A DNA stretch of 64,000 nt from Solenopsis invicta (taxonomy: Eukaryota; Arthropoda; Insecta; Hymenoptera; Formicidae): the NCBI RefSeq assembly GCF_016802725.1, contig NC_052676.1, positions 3,179,433 through 3,243,432 on the forward strand, given 5' to 3'. A program made the translations under genes and the position numbers. The notes below the pieces were generated by a model. It saw nothing but the letters and a program-made list of their open reading frames with translations. It did not search any database and was not told the DNA's origin. This document shows, piece by piece, positions 23,642 through 36,788 of the stretch (positions within the stretch are counted from its first letter, which is position 1; each line of letters begins with the position of its first letter).

Positions 23642-26600
23642 TTAACTATACTCCTTAAGGAACTTGAGATGGAATTGCTTTAGTGCTTCGAGCATTGTCT
23701 TGATTTTCTCTTTTTGAGGCAGTATCGTGGTCCGGAAATGATACGTGCCAGGTATTTGACCAAAGCCCGAACCTGGGATCACGCAGATGCCGGTGGTCTC
23801 CAATAGTTTGAATGCGTAGAAGACATCTGGCTCCTGACCTTTCGCTCTTGCTTCTTCGATTGCTTTCGGTGGCAGCTCGAAGCGCGGGAACACATACATT
23901 GCACCCATTGGCGGATTCGCCTAGAAAGAAAAAAGGTAAGACATTATAAGAATGTTTTCGTGCAGCTTCTGTTGGCTAATGAACAGACAGTTACCTTATA
24001 TCCCGGAATACTATTGAGCGTGTCGACGACGAGCTGCGATCTCTCCGCTAGAGAACGCAGCGTCTCTTTCTTTTCCTTTTGGAATTGCTGGTATGACGGC
24101 TCGTTTGGCCGTGGAGGATTCACCACAACATCCATCACAACCTGGCCGAGCACGGTAGGGCACAACATCGCAGAGATCGATTTCAATAGTACCTTCATCA
24201 CTTCCGGATCCATATTGACGTATTCGGCGTAACCGCCGCGGATTCCGCATTCGCCCATGTATCCTAAAAACAAAATACTTTAACATGAAATTCTTCCGAA
24301 ATCATTATTCATAAATCTAACTTGCTAACCAGGATTCAATGTCCTCTCAAATCAAATATCGATGCTTAACACAAGCTTTGGTCAAATTACCGAAAGTTTA
24401 ATATTTAAATTGATTTTTGTAACTCCTAACAAACTGTATTCCAATCTCGCCTTTTCACACTCACCTTTCGAGATGGACATAAATGACGCAAGCTCCATCT
24501 TCGAGTACGGTTCGCCCATCTCCGTCATGACTTTCTTGAAAGAGTGAAACGCGCTGTCCTTGTCATATATATTGTCTTGATAGACTTCATCGGCCAGTAG
24601 GAACAGGTGATGCTTCTGGGCAAAGCGGATGACATTTTCTATGTTCTTGCGAGTCAAGACTTGACCGGTCGGATTACCGGGATTGATCACAACCAGCACG
24701 CGAGGATTGCACGTGCCTTTGACCTCTTCCAGTGCTCGTTCCAACTCGCTAATCTCAAGCGACCACTTGTTGTCTTCGTCCAAATAGTATCCAATCTGGG
24801 CAAGACCAAACTCCGCCAAGGTCGCTGAGTAGAGAGGATATTGGGGAATTGGGATCAATACGCCGGATGGTTTGTCGTTGATCCTTTCGTTGAATAACTT
24901 TAGGAATGACTGGAAAGAAAAAATTCTAAATCAGATAAACATACGATAAAAAAATATATAAAATATAGTAATAATAACCGAAATTTTGTCACTTCATTAA
25001 ATCACTTCTTGAAGGTTTTAAATTTGTTTTTTCTCAAAAACCTGACACAATAGAACATTATCGTTTACGGATTTTCATTTAATGCGTCAGAAACCTCGAA
25101 GAATAAGTTTTTGGGTGTTTTAACTTTATTTTTTAACCCAACGTGATAAAATAGTTTCACTTATGAATTCGCATTCAATGCGTCATAAAAAAATAGTTTT
25201 TTAAGTTTTCAATTTTATTCTATTCAAAAATCTGATGTGATAGAACATTTTTTACAAATTCAGTGCATGGAAAATCTATTTGGAAACACTTGTTCTAAAT
25301 ATTCTGATATTAGAGAGATTTCTTGACCAAAATTGTTTGTCAAGTAACGTGTTATTTTTCTTTTTGAACAAAGAATTTTTGACGTCCGTCAATCTATTCT
25401 TGCCTATCAAAGTGTTGTAGTGGCTAGATTGCTTCTAAGCGAACAGTTGCAAATGTGGCGATGATAAGAAAAATGTTTTAAGTCCGCGTACCTTTATACC
25501 ATCAGAAGCCCCGTTCGAGAGGATGATGTTGTGGTAATCGCAAGAGATACCACCATCACGTTCCTCAATATATTGCGCAACGTGTTTGCGAACACACTCG
25601 ATGCCGGCCGACTCTGAGTACGAGCCTACACTGCCGCCCTTGCAGCCCCCCAAAACGCATCGGGCACGCTCCTTTGCGTCCTCCGGGAAACTCTTATCGT
25701 CCAGTAGATCCGGCGAGACCGCCAACGTGAGTACCTGCCGCAGAAACGTGATGGGTCGTTGGCCCATCGCGTGGGCGTCGCCCACATTCGCTTTGATCAC
25801 CTCTTTGAAAGGTTTTTTGGCGCCCTACGGAAGAAAAACGATGATCAGACTCAATTCGCAATTCTCGCGTGATTAATTTTTAAATTCACTTCCTAGCTTT
25901 TTAATGGCTATAAATTGCGCAATTGGAGCAAGTTCTATTGGAGCAAGTTCACTCGAGGTTAAATGGAAAGTAGGAAGATTTTATTATTTATTCGAATCTC
26001 TCTCTCCTTAAGGCTTAGTTCGTGGAATAATGCGACTTATTATTTCCTATCACTCATAAGTCAAATAACTCATTTATATCTTAATTGTTGTTTCTGAAAA
26101 GCTTGAAATTGAAATATATTTTTCAATTAGAGAAATAAATAATTTTTCAACAGAACAACGCAAAATATGCGACAAGTGCAAAGTCTTTGTCACTTTTATC
26201 CTTCTAAACTGGGTAAACTTCGCGTTGTGAAACCAACACGTCATTGACGAGCATTACGCAATTGCGTGTGAAACAGATAGAAACACGAGAGCCATGCTCG
26301 CTAATATTATTCACCGCGTCCGCTTAATTGCATCGATGAATAAAATGCGTCTGTTTTTTTCCAACAAACCGGTCGTTCGCATTTGCAACAGGTTGTTATA
26401 CGTCTATTTTTGAAAAGGGCATAAGAAGAAGTTTCAGAAACTCCTGAAATCAATGGAATCGGAATCGTGCATGTTCCGTGCTGACGTCTTTAAAGAAGTG
26501 TGCTCCGATAATATTAAAATTTTAAATATTTACAAAGTATATTATATTGATTGAAATTCTCTTGTTTGTAAATAATAAAATATAGAGCGCAATATGTAGA

Positions 26601-29600
26601 ATATTAAAATTATTAGCATGTAAATATTTATTTCAGTTGTCTAACGAACATTTGTCAAAATTATTTCTTTTTCTTCATTTAAATTAATAAAATACTAAAT
26701 ATTTATAGATATAATACTTATTATTAGTAATTATTCTTTAATCATTAGTAAATAATACTGACTAAATATTTAGTAAAATTGTTGTTGTTTATATTAGTTG
26801 GCATTATTTCACTCCAGATTTGATAGCTACTATCAAATTTTTTTTCAGCGTGTATTCTACGTAATGCATACGTTCGTAAACAACATAAATTAGTTCTAAG
26901 GGAATCGGTTACAAGAAAACGTTATTTCGGCAGATAAAAGAGTGCAGATTTGTTCTTTTTATCTTTTACAGTTTATCGTTTTCCTCTCACGTTGGAAGAA
27001 GAAAGATAAACTCTGAAATAGTGCAGTCAGTTCAGCTAAAAAAATCAGATATATTTATATTTCGTATTTTTTCAACATTTTCGATTTTAAATCTTTTTTT
27101 TTTATAATTGAATTTTGCATTTTTGTTTGTTGTGAGTACAATGTGTAAGCAAAGACATAGTAGTGCTCCGGATTTGATAAGAGGTTACCATATGTGCGTG
27201 TCTGGCCTGTAAATCTTCGAAATAGAAGAGAAAGTTAATTCGTTCGAGGTAATCGTTACGCGCTCGGATATGAATACCTGAAAACTAATGGTGATGTTAC
27301 GTGTGATAATGTGTCGACCGCATATACGCGTTCAAATTCATATACCTTGTGCATACCATTGCGCGTTATCGTACGTACATTTGCACGTTAATCTTTTCTT
27401 AGATAACAAACTTGCGATATGTTTGAAATGTTTTCATTTTGTTATTTGTGAAAGAAATTATTTAAATAAACGTTTATTGGGTAATTTAGATAAATATATT
27501 AATAGATACTAATAATTTAAATACTTGATTGCGCTTATTTATATTTTATTATTTGCAGAAAAAATAATTGCAGAAATAATTTTGACAAACGTTTGTTAGA
27601 CAATAATTTTGATAATCTACATATTGCTCTTATATTTTATTAGTTACAGAAGAGAAAATTTAAAGAAATATTTCAACAAATATAAATTAAAATTATTTAA
27701 ACAAAGACTTAATAGATAAACATTTAAAATAATGAAAATAAAGGACTTTGAGTCAAATTAGATTTTAGAGTAACATAAAATATAAAGCAACAACGTACAT
27801 CACGACTAACATATTTATACTTTTTTATTTATAAAACTTCATAATCAGTCGTGATGTTCGTTATTGTTTTTGTAATTATACATTTAAGTTCTGTTATTTA
27901 TGAACATTTGCAAGCGACAACTTACTGACAATAGTTTATAATAATTTAGTTTGCAGATATGTTAGACGAAGATGATCATAGTCATTATGCTATTATAATT
28001 AGATCATTTGTATGTAACAGTATTCAATATATTACTAAAATCCAGCTTGGCTCATAATCCTTAATTTTTATTTTAAATTAAATAAGTTTGTTAATTAATA
28101 ATATACTCTATATATGGGCTATAACTGTTTATATTTTGCAACAAGGATAAATTAGAACACTGAATTGTGAAAATGTTCTGCTAGTTTCGTTAACTGACGT
28201 GGTATCGATTTTTAAAATTCTTCAAATACTGACTTATTGCATGGTTTATTTTCGGAACAGATAAGTCACGAACTAAATCCATTTATTTATTTTTAACAAA
28301 ATGCAAGTGAAATATGTTTAATAGCTTTAATGCACAATTTCGTAATTAAAAATGTGAGTTGATAAAATTGATATCAAACATATGTTATGTGAGATATAAG
28401 CTCTTCAATGCTAACATTACTTTTCCAATTAATCACGTTTACATTAAAAATGTCGAAAATTCCATCAAAGATATCTCGTGTAATATTTTTCGACATTTTA
28501 TCACAGTATTCTTTCCCAGTTTAAACCTGGGAAACGCGCTTATCTTATCTGCCTCGTAAGCGGAGAATAAAGTGCAATTTTGAAACATATCATCTGCTCA
28601 TTGAGCTCCATTTGCACTTCAAGCTAAAGTTTCAATTAGCGATTATTTCTCCTCCTTCTCCTCTTCTTCCTCCGCCTCCCTGCCCTCTTCAAACATCAAT
28701 GCTTGACGTTTCACTGTGTCATCCTCGCATCTATTACCGAGCCCATCCTTCTTCCAGCTCTCTCGCCCTTTCATTTCTTCGCGTTCATTTATAATCAATT
28801 TGCATTCGACGTATAAGTACTGTGCGTGCGTTCCCCTTTTTTTCTTTTTAGACACTCACGGAGGGGTTTTCATTCAGAGTATTGGCCCATATGGCTCATA
28901 CTTCCGAGGGACGTCCTAAAGACGTTACAAAGAATGTTCCAAAGAACGTCATATATTCTGAGAATGTTCTCAACACGTCCGTCGGACAAAGTGTGCTGCG
29001 TAAGACTCATGTAACTCTTTCCTTAGGACTGAAATGTGCCTAAATCTCGTAAAGTGAAACGTCATTCTGAAAGAGTGGAAATTGCCTGTGCAATTTTTCG
29101 AGTGTTTCGTTAATTTAATAAAATGGAAAATTTAATTCTACAGAGTGGAAATTGAATTTGTGCAACTTTTTGAGTGATTTGTAATTCTAATGAGAGTAAA
29201 AATTGACTTTCGAAGAGTGGAAATTTATTCCTACAAAGTGAAAATTGAGTTTGTGCAATCTCTGCGATATTTAAGAGTTAGAGGGAAAAATGTTTATCTA
29301 CTATTAAAATTAATGGAGAGATTGTTCACATTTCTGCCCTAGGAGAAAGAGTTATTCAGTTTTGGAGCGGTGCACCGCCCTGGACGCCCCTCCTCCTCCT
29401 CCTCTCCCTTTCCCGCTCTCGCTCCGGTCGAGTTCAGTTCAGGAAACGTGGGTAGCGTCTCGCGATAAGTCTTTTTTACGTTGTACTTTTTCCATCCTTC
29501 CACGAAAGAGACGTTATAAGCGTCATCATTTACAGCGAAGAATCCACTTTTTTTCTTTAAATACACAATTATCCTTTTCAAATAAAATAACGTTATTAAC

Positions 29601-29993
29601 AAATGCTTAATGTTATTAAAAAACTCTTTAAGTCTCATAAAGTAAACAATCACTTGAAAAATTACACACACACACACACACACACGTACACAGGATCGAT
29701 TTTCACTCTACGACGTTTGAAGAGAGTACATCGGGAGAAAAATATGGATTTTTTTCTCGATCACAGTGATGCAAGAACGCAGGTGCACCGCGAGAATGCA
29801 CCTGATGCGCACACATCGTGTCCTTACCTTCTGCAGCTCCTTCTCGAGCTCCAGCGCTCGGATGAGCAGCGGCCCGCGCACCGCGTACTCCATCTTGCGC
29901 AGGTTCACGAAGACGTTGTCCTCGGTGAGGACCTTGCCGCGCGGGCTCGCCGCCGCCGCCGCCGCCGCCGCCGTCGCTGCGAATCGATGCCAT
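23642..29993 (-). CDS. Alanine aminotransferase, tandem copy C (first exon out of frame as given)
   Basis: Exons in coding order: 29993-29828, 25824-25492, 24909-24465, 24263-23995, 23920-23642. Exons 2-5 are open and have all family landmarks: VGDAHAMGQRPITFL, VLIPIPQYPLYSA, NPGNPTGQV, SFMSISK|GYMGECG and PGSGFGQIPGTYHFR. Exon 1 encodes the usual core (GKVLTEDNVFVNLRKMEY...LEKELQK), but 166 bp separate the ATG at 29993 from the donor, so that ATG is one base out of frame. The ATGs at 30059 and 30191 share its frame. The shift lies between ATG and the core, around a (GGC)n run. Without the shift the product would resemble A and B, possibly with an N-terminal extension. Intron 1 is 4.0 kb. A sequence or assembly error in the GC-rich repeat is the simplest explanation. 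Confidence 0.85.
25825..29827 (-). other. Intron 1 of ALT copy C
   Basis: A 4.0 kb intron. Its 3' part (nearest exon 2) and the 26960-27290 part are shared with copy B. The part nearest exon 1 (28955-29760) is shared with introns 1 of A (from about 17095) and B (from about 22105), including TCAGCAC/TCAACAC...GTCGGA(T/C)AAA...GTGCTGCG and CTCTAAATCT-type repeat sequence. The stretch 27300-28900 appears unique to C. A (CA)n microsatellite lies at about 29667-29686. Confidence 0.7.
28903..28998. repeat. ACGTCC-rich palindromic repeat
   Basis: It contains GGGACGTCC, AAGACGTT, AAGAACGTC and ACACGTCCGTCGG, i.e. short self-complementary ACGT-centred words. Similar word clusters occur at 35315-35365 and 49455-49560. 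Confidence 0.45.
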
Positions 29994-30191
29994 ACCGCGA
30001 CAGGGAATAATCGGCTGGAGTAGCAACGGTGCGGAGGACACCGGCTGCGCGTCCGGCATCCCTACCCCTCGGCTGCCAGTCAGCGCCCCGCCGCTAACGC
30101 CTCCGTTACCGCCACCGGCACTCTGTCTCGTCGTCGTCCTCGTCGGCCAGCCGCCGGCGAGCACGGCGCTCCTCAGACGCGCGTGCGACAT
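29994..30191 (-). other. Upstream in-frame extension of ALT copy C exon 1 (possible mitochondrial presequence)
   Basis: From ATG 30191 an open frame runs through ATG 30059 to ATG 29993. It starts MSHARLRSAVLAGGWPTRT and contains LLLQPIIPCRGMAS just before the core. The first ~45 residues have several Arg and no acidic residue, which resembles a mitochondrial targeting peptide. Copies A and B keep the LLQ/ILQ-II-CR-MA part but have lost the upstream Met. The frame disagrees with the enzyme core by one base, so this is a hypothesis. Confidence 0.45.
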
Positions 30192-30774
30192 GTTTAGTTA
30201 CCCTCTTACTTTGCCTTCTCTTTTCTGCTCACCCTGCTGTCTCCCTTCCTTTTTCACCAGCGAAAAATGACCTGCGGTGCCACTCTCTCTCTCTTTCTTG
30301 CTCTCTCTTTCTCTCTCTCTCTCTCTATCTCTCGTTTATCACAACTCGATTAATAAGCGTCGCTCGCGCGCGCGCGCGCCCTATTTTCCTTCCGTCTGCG
30401 TTCTGTTCAGTTCTGCTCTACCTCGCGGCGCTCATTACGCGTGGAATCTGACGGAATCCACTCCACGAAAAGTCGTCGTCGTCGTTCGGTGCAGTGCTAA
30501 TCCTCCGCTGGCAGAGAAGGGTAGGGAGAGGAGGAGGCACGCGCGCGAGAAATCGAAGGGAGTCGAACGAGGAATCGAAACGCGACGCGATGACGCACAC
30601 GCACACGCACACCACGCACGATCGCTCGACGCTGCCTCGACTCCCAACGATCGCTGCTGTTGCCGCGTACTGCAGTGGCGGGGTCAGACGGGGAAAGAAC
30701 GCGTCGGGACGTAAGGGGAGCGCGGAAGCGCACGCCGACGCTGACGACGGACGGCGGGATCGAAGTTCGACCCA
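30192..30774. promoter_or_regulatory. GC/CpG-rich probable promoter region of ALT copy C with simple repeats
   Basis: Composition changes sharply to GC- and CpG-rich sequence just upstream of copy C. It contains a (CT)n tract at about 30280-30330, a (CG)n tract at about 30366-30380 and CA-rich words near 30595-30615. Overlapping ORFs on both strands look like composition artefacts. The position suggests the promoter and 5' UTR of copy C; copies A and B have no such island. Confidence 0.45.
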
Positions 30775-30957
30775 ATGAGCGAGGAAACGCCACCTGGGGA
30801 CGGAGACGCGCCGTCGACGCCGACGATCCGGAGACGACGGAGGACGACCCGCGCGAATACGAACGGCCGGGTGGAAGGACTCCCTCTCCTGCAAAAAGAG
30901 ATGGATTGTAACCAAATGCTCAATCGAAGCCCCCGCGACGTTCCCGCGAAGGTGTGA
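30775..30957 (+). other. Unassigned small ORF in the CpG-rich region
   Basis: It reads MSEETPPGDGDAPSTPT followed by an Arg-rich stretch and ends ...RSPRDVPAKV (60 codons). I do not recognise it. It could be the first exon of a plus-strand gene starting from the same CpG-rich region, but the nearby GT (AAG|GTGTGA) is a poor donor and I find no partner exon downstream. It may equally be chance. Confidence 0.2.
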
Positions 30958-31067
30958 GATCTTTTATTTTTAGAAAATCAACTTTTGAAGAGACTTTCGA
31001 AGAAGCAATCTTCGCTCGAGAATACATGATCGAACAACGGTGTTTCAGTGATGAATTTGATCGATGG

Positions 31068-32020
31068 TAGAGATGTACGAACTGTAGTGTTCGAAAATAA
31101 ATCGAATCGAATCGAATCGAATCGAATTTAGTCGAACTCTCGAAAAGCTCAATTTGAATTTGAACCTTTATGATTAGAATATGAACTGTAGAAAATTTCG
31201 AATTTAAGATGTTTAAATACGAATCTCATATTGACAATTTTATAAATTATATTTAAAATGACTTTTTATTATATATATTCAGAGTTTGATAATAACTAGT
31301 TAGAAAGATAAATGATAAAGTTAAAAAGTTAATAACTTGTAATTAATTTACAATTAGTTTAAATAACTCAATTTTTAATTATAACTATTTATTTTTGAAA
31401 CTCATAAACTTTAATTTATTAACAATTTCTCAAGTTAAAAATTTATCTATGTAAAAAATAGATATAAAAGAAAAAAATATTTTTTCGTACAGAAAACAAT
31501 ATTTTTTAGTTATTTTATATAAATTTAGTTTACAAAAATAAAATATTAAATTTGTTTGATGATCTTTATTATAATTATTTTGAGTAATTTAAGTTTAAAA
31601 AATTACAAATTTCTAATTTAATATAAATGTTTGTTAAAATTAATTTTTAAGTTAACTTGAATTAAGTTAAACTAATTTATCTTAATATAACTGTTAACTA
31701 AATTAATTTTTTGTTCATGTAACTTTTAACGTAACTAAATTAATATTTTTAACTTTAACTTGACTTAATTAAAAACTTACCCAATCCTGTATTATAAACA
31801 TTGTTTTTTACATAAAAAGTTTTTATTACCTATATTATTTTGTATTATCCATATTAAAATGCAACCTAATAAAAATTATGTTGTTAATTAAAAATTATGT
31901 TTCAATGATTCAATTTAATTCGATTCGAGTAAAATTATGCCGATTCGGATTCGACTAAAAAAATTCGATTCAATTCGATTCTATTTGACTTCAAAAAAAA
32001 CCTTGATTTATACATCTCTA
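31068..32020. mobile_element. Non-autonomous inverted-repeat element with TCGAA-rich ends
   Basis: The ends are TAGAGATGTA (31068-31077) and TACATCTCTA (32011-32020), a perfect 10-bp inverted repeat. The inner ends are rich in TCGAA/TTCGA words, including an (AATCG)n run at about 31107-31126. The AT-rich centre has no long ORF. A shorter relative lies at 63511-63799. It is probably a degraded, non-coding TIR transposon. Confidence 0.65.
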
Positions 32021-34051
32021 ATTAGCAGATTACTGAATGATCTTTTACATTATATATAGGGTGAAAAAACCGTTGCATACACGCAACAGAAAAAAAATCC
32101 AATAGAATAGCTAATGATACTGATTTTACGATGTTCGCGTGACGGTCAAAGCTATAACAAATGCAGCTATTAATTTTATAGTCGTCTATTATCGTGTTTC
32201 GAATATCGTAGATGTATACATACATTTACGACATTTGCAATATGAAGTTCGATTTTTATTTGAAACTGCACAGTTCTCCATTACTATCATTTGCACTTGA
32301 TCATCCATGCATTTGATAACTGTGAAAAAAATGCAGTTTTGCAGAAATATACGAGATTATTGCATCGTCAATATGGACGTCTTTTTTTAGGAACGTCTGT
32401 ATGATAAATGAGTATACGTCGCACACACTTTGTGTAAGATTGATTAAACTTTATGTTTGCTTAGACATATATTCAGGCTGTTAAAACAGTCGATAATATG
32501 TGTACTCTGCAATCATATTTGTAATTCGTGATAAAGAAGCAGACGAATATATCGAAGAGTCACGAGAATTTATTCAGGGACAATATTTATTGGAGACAGA
32601 TCTGTTTTACCGATTAAACAGTATTATTTTTAGACACAAAAATCTTTTTATCGATTACACAGAATTTTAAATCTTTTTCCATAATTAAATTATGGTCCAT
32701 AACGCAAGGTGAAGTAAAAATGCATCCTTAAAAAACTTGTCAAGTATTGTGTTTAAAATTATTTGTATTGTATTCACATATTTTCAATATTTTTTACTGT
32801 ACAATGTAAAATATTCTTTTTTAATTTCATAGAAAATTAGTGTTACAAATAAGAGTAATTATGTTGAAACATACACAAATTAATTGCTCTTTAATTGCTT
32901 TTTCTCTATCGCCGGTAAAAAAATTTTCGTACATAATTATATAATATAGTTACTTAGAATTATATCAGATATAATTATATGTTACATATGTCTATGTCTA
33001 TATTAAATATATGTAATTATATACAATTATATAAAATTATATATAATAATTGTACGTAATTTTATTTAGTTATTATATATAATCATATATGAAAAATTTT
33101 TCATCATGTCCATATTTGTTCAACTTAATTAGTAACGCTATTGCATGAAAGCAGTCACAAATTTTTATTTAGAGCAAATATTGTACAACTTTATTTATAC
33201 TTATTTTCTGTATAATTTGTTCACATATAAAACAATGTTTATTAATCACTTTTTTATTTCCATTGTTAGATTTTTAATTTTTGCTTAGTTCAAGAATAAT
33301 TCTTTCATGTACAATACCTACAATAACTGCTTTTAAGTACAGCACAAACATGTTGCACAAGCATATATGGTATATGCTACAAGTATATATAAGCTTGTGC
33401 AAGTCTATCGTGTAGATGGCTGTCGCAAATATAGTACACACATTCTGATTAGCTTCAACAAGTATACTTGACAAGTTTATTTGAACGTGTGACCGCTTTA
33501 AGATCGAATTACCGTCCACAGAATAAGAGAAAATTAATAAAGAGCAGAAAGAAATATATTCTCTCCCGAAACTCTTCGACTTTCATCTGTTCTTTGATAA
33601 TGAAATCCCTTGTGTGCTACTATACCATTGTATTTTTACGAAGAACATTCGCAAGCGCGGCGAACGCGTTTGCGAAAACGCCTTTTCGCGATAATTACCG
33701 CAAGTCCAAAATTGCCAGAAGGTCACACCGGCTAATATTCACAGAGACGCGAAAAGTGCGAAACGAGTTTTGCAATGACACTGAATCGTCTTTCTGAAGA
33801 TTACTATTTCGAAGCGAGCAAGCAAAACAAACAATACTTGCTCACGCATGCGCACATATTGTTTTCGCTTCATATTTTTCTGCTATATTTAAACAAGTTT
33901 TCTGAACTTTTTTTTAAATGTGTTTAACGACAGTTTCATTCTTTTAAATGAATAATTTTTTTTAAGATATTTTCTATTAATGCACAACAAAGTTTAAGTT
34001 TCAGTCATATCTTACGAAGTACATAATATAAATTCTTCAAAGTTCCCACAT

Positions 34052-34207
34052 TACCCTTATGAAAAAATGCTTAAATTCGCAAAAAAACTATTGAAAACTA
34101 TTGAAAAACTATTCGCATCCAATAATCTTCATTATTAGAAAACTATTCACATACAATCGTGTCCAATAATTCTTTTGCTAGTCCAATAGTATTTTTCCAT
34201 AAGGGTA
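34052..34207. mobile_element. 156-bp MITE-like element (TACCCTTATGRAAAA ends)
   Basis: The left end TACCCTTATGAAAAAA and the right end TTTTTCCATAAGGGTA are inverted copies with one extra base. The interior is built from ACTATT/CCAATAAT words. No ORF is present. Confidence 0.65.
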
Positions 34208-36788
34208 GTATCGTAGTAAAAATAACTTTTATTTAAAAACAATTTTGAAAATTATTGAAAATTGTTCTTTATCATGTAAAAAATAACGTAACGTATATAT
34301 TTAATCAAACACACCGTCTACGTGTGTGTGTCACGCGCACATGTATGTTTCGTATACCCGGTGCATTTTTTAGTCTTTTAAAATTTTTGCGGTGCACATA
34401 TCGGGTGCATGGAAAAAACAAGTGCAATCTGACGGAACTGGGAAGAACCAGGCCACGCGCTAGCACAATCAGAGCCGTCATCGAAAACCTCCGAGCGGTC
34501 GTCGAGGTCACAGTTTCTGTACTATGAACCTTAAGTCGTCGCGCCGCTTAATAAGTAAAACTAGGAACCGATAGTCATACACGCCCCTTCGCGACCTTAT
34601 CTCGTGCGTCTGGTTGATACAAACTGAGAATATTAATTGCTAATAACAAGACGCGTTGCGCGTCATCAGCCGTCAACGTGACGAAAATAATCTGCCGCAA
34701 TGACTGTGCGTCGGATCATCAATACTCCCGGCAAACGAAAGTCCCTCAATTGCAGACGCACGCCGATTAACGATAAACGATAAACTTTAAAGAGACACTT
34801 GGAGTGTACTTGTCAATTTGAATGTTGTATAGTGGGCTGCATAGTTTTCTAATAATTTCCAATAATTTCTTTGCTATTTCACATAAATTTTACTTACGAA
34901 TAAAATATTAAATTTATTTGATATAATCCATATCATAAATGTTTTAAGAAACTTTGAAAACTTACAAATTTAATATAATTAATGTTTTTCTATTAAAATT
35001 AATTTTCAATTTAAGATTTAAGTTAATTTAATCTTAACACAATTTTTAACATAACGCGTAACTGAATTAATTTTATAAATCATTAACTTAATTTAATTTA
35101 AAAAGATATATTAACTTACTCAAATCTGACATTTATACCTAATTTTTTTTTCATATATGTAATACAGATTTTTCCAAAGGTGTTAAAGATATGTCACTTA
35201 ATAATTGTTCATACTTTTATAAAATATACATTTTTATATACTTATAAAAGAAAGATAAAAATTAGCGATAGAGCCATTATAAGATAAGAACCCGAAAATT
35301 CCCTAACAGCACCAATCTCCCAGGGACATCCGAAGAACGTCCCTGGGACATCCTCTGCGTGAAGTGTGCTGTTAGAGTTAAGGTCTGCGTTGAGTATTAA
35401 ATTTCTGCAAGAGATTCACGAACAGTTTTATATTTAAGAATCGTTTGAAGCCTCGGATGGGTTCAAGATTCCGTCCAACACATTAAAATGATCGTACAAT
35501 CTCGAGTGTATGAATACCGTTAATAATAGCACGAAATACGTCACGAAGCGCGAAGGGCAGTCAAAGGGTTAACGTCATAGAGACCGAAAAGTGACTCACT
35601 CTTCCTCTCGCTAAGCCTAATACGTTCTCGACTGCCAGTGTTCTAACGCACTAACAAGACTGCCGCGATCCCGCATTTTTCCGTTTATCGCTCGTATCAT
35701 ATTTTTAGCGAGCACGTTATGTAAGTGCACGTGGGTGAGCAGGTAGTCGGGATATCGTCATCTTCGCTCGCCCTCGGCCGGGTAACAATACCAACAATAT
35801 CGCGTTTTATGCGCCGCCATTATGCGAATACGCGTTGATAAAGTAAAAACACAGTACTCCTGAAAATTCGATCAATCTTGATATAAATGCTTCTTTACAT
35901 CGAGAAAAAAAAACTGATTAACTATTAAATGCGTTTGTCCAGATGACAAATTGTGTCTGAGTAAAATCGCGCGAATCTACGATCGCTTGTGGTACCGGCA
36001 ACTTGTTTTACATTTGGCTTTAACGATTTCGAATATACCGACACGCAGGTAACAATGTATATCAAGCGACGCGGTGCCAAGTATATACAAAAGTTTGGAT
36101 GAATAATGATAGTACTTTTGATACTAAAAATAATTCATTATTAGTTAACTATTTATATACTGCCAGAATTTAATTTTTGTAACCGGTCTACTTAATTTAA
36201 ATACACAAATTCTTCAATTGAAGAAATCGTTGCAAATTGAACGCATTTTAGTGAAGTTAACAATTTAACGCGTAATAAACTTTAACTTGTAAAAGATACC
36301 TTGCTAAGCTTTTTAATTCTTAATATCAAGTATTTCAAGAACAAAGAGTGTCGCCAAGACACCAAGACAAGTTAAAGCTTGAAATTTCTGTGCTTCAAGA
36401 ATAAAATTTTTGTTACATATCGGCATAATTCATAAAATAGTTTACTTTTATAATCCGTTATAATTGGAAATTTGCTTGCAATTAAAAAAAAAAAATTGAC
36501 AAATGGCAAAAAATTAAAAAATGAAATAAAACTTTGAACTGCTTTCGACTTTTGTGGAGAGATCAAATAATTGATCAAATTCAATTATCACTGATAAATA
36601 AATAATACGTACAAATTAACAATCTTTCTTGCCAACAGTAAGTAAAGAAGACAGGCGAGTGTTGATGAAACACAAGAGATAGCAACACCTGTCTGATCAT
36701 TAGGTATTTGCCAATATGAAGAAATTTTGTTTGTTTAAGATTATCAAATTCTTCCAAGATTGTATATCCATACATTCAAGATTTCCGT

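Noticed and set aside
30418..30915. 165-codon minus-strand ORF with many overlapping ORFs on both strands
   Set aside because: High CpG content suppresses stop codons in all frames. The translation is Arg/Ser/Pro-rich and shows no family motif or consistent splice sites.
31107..31126. AATCG pentamer run considered as a CRISPR-like array
   Set aside because: It is a simple tandem pentamer without spacers, in an insect genome, inside a TIR element.
33468..33797. 109-codon plus-strand ORF
   Set aside because: Basic composition, no known motif, isolated in AT-rich DNA; a chance ORF is the better explanation.
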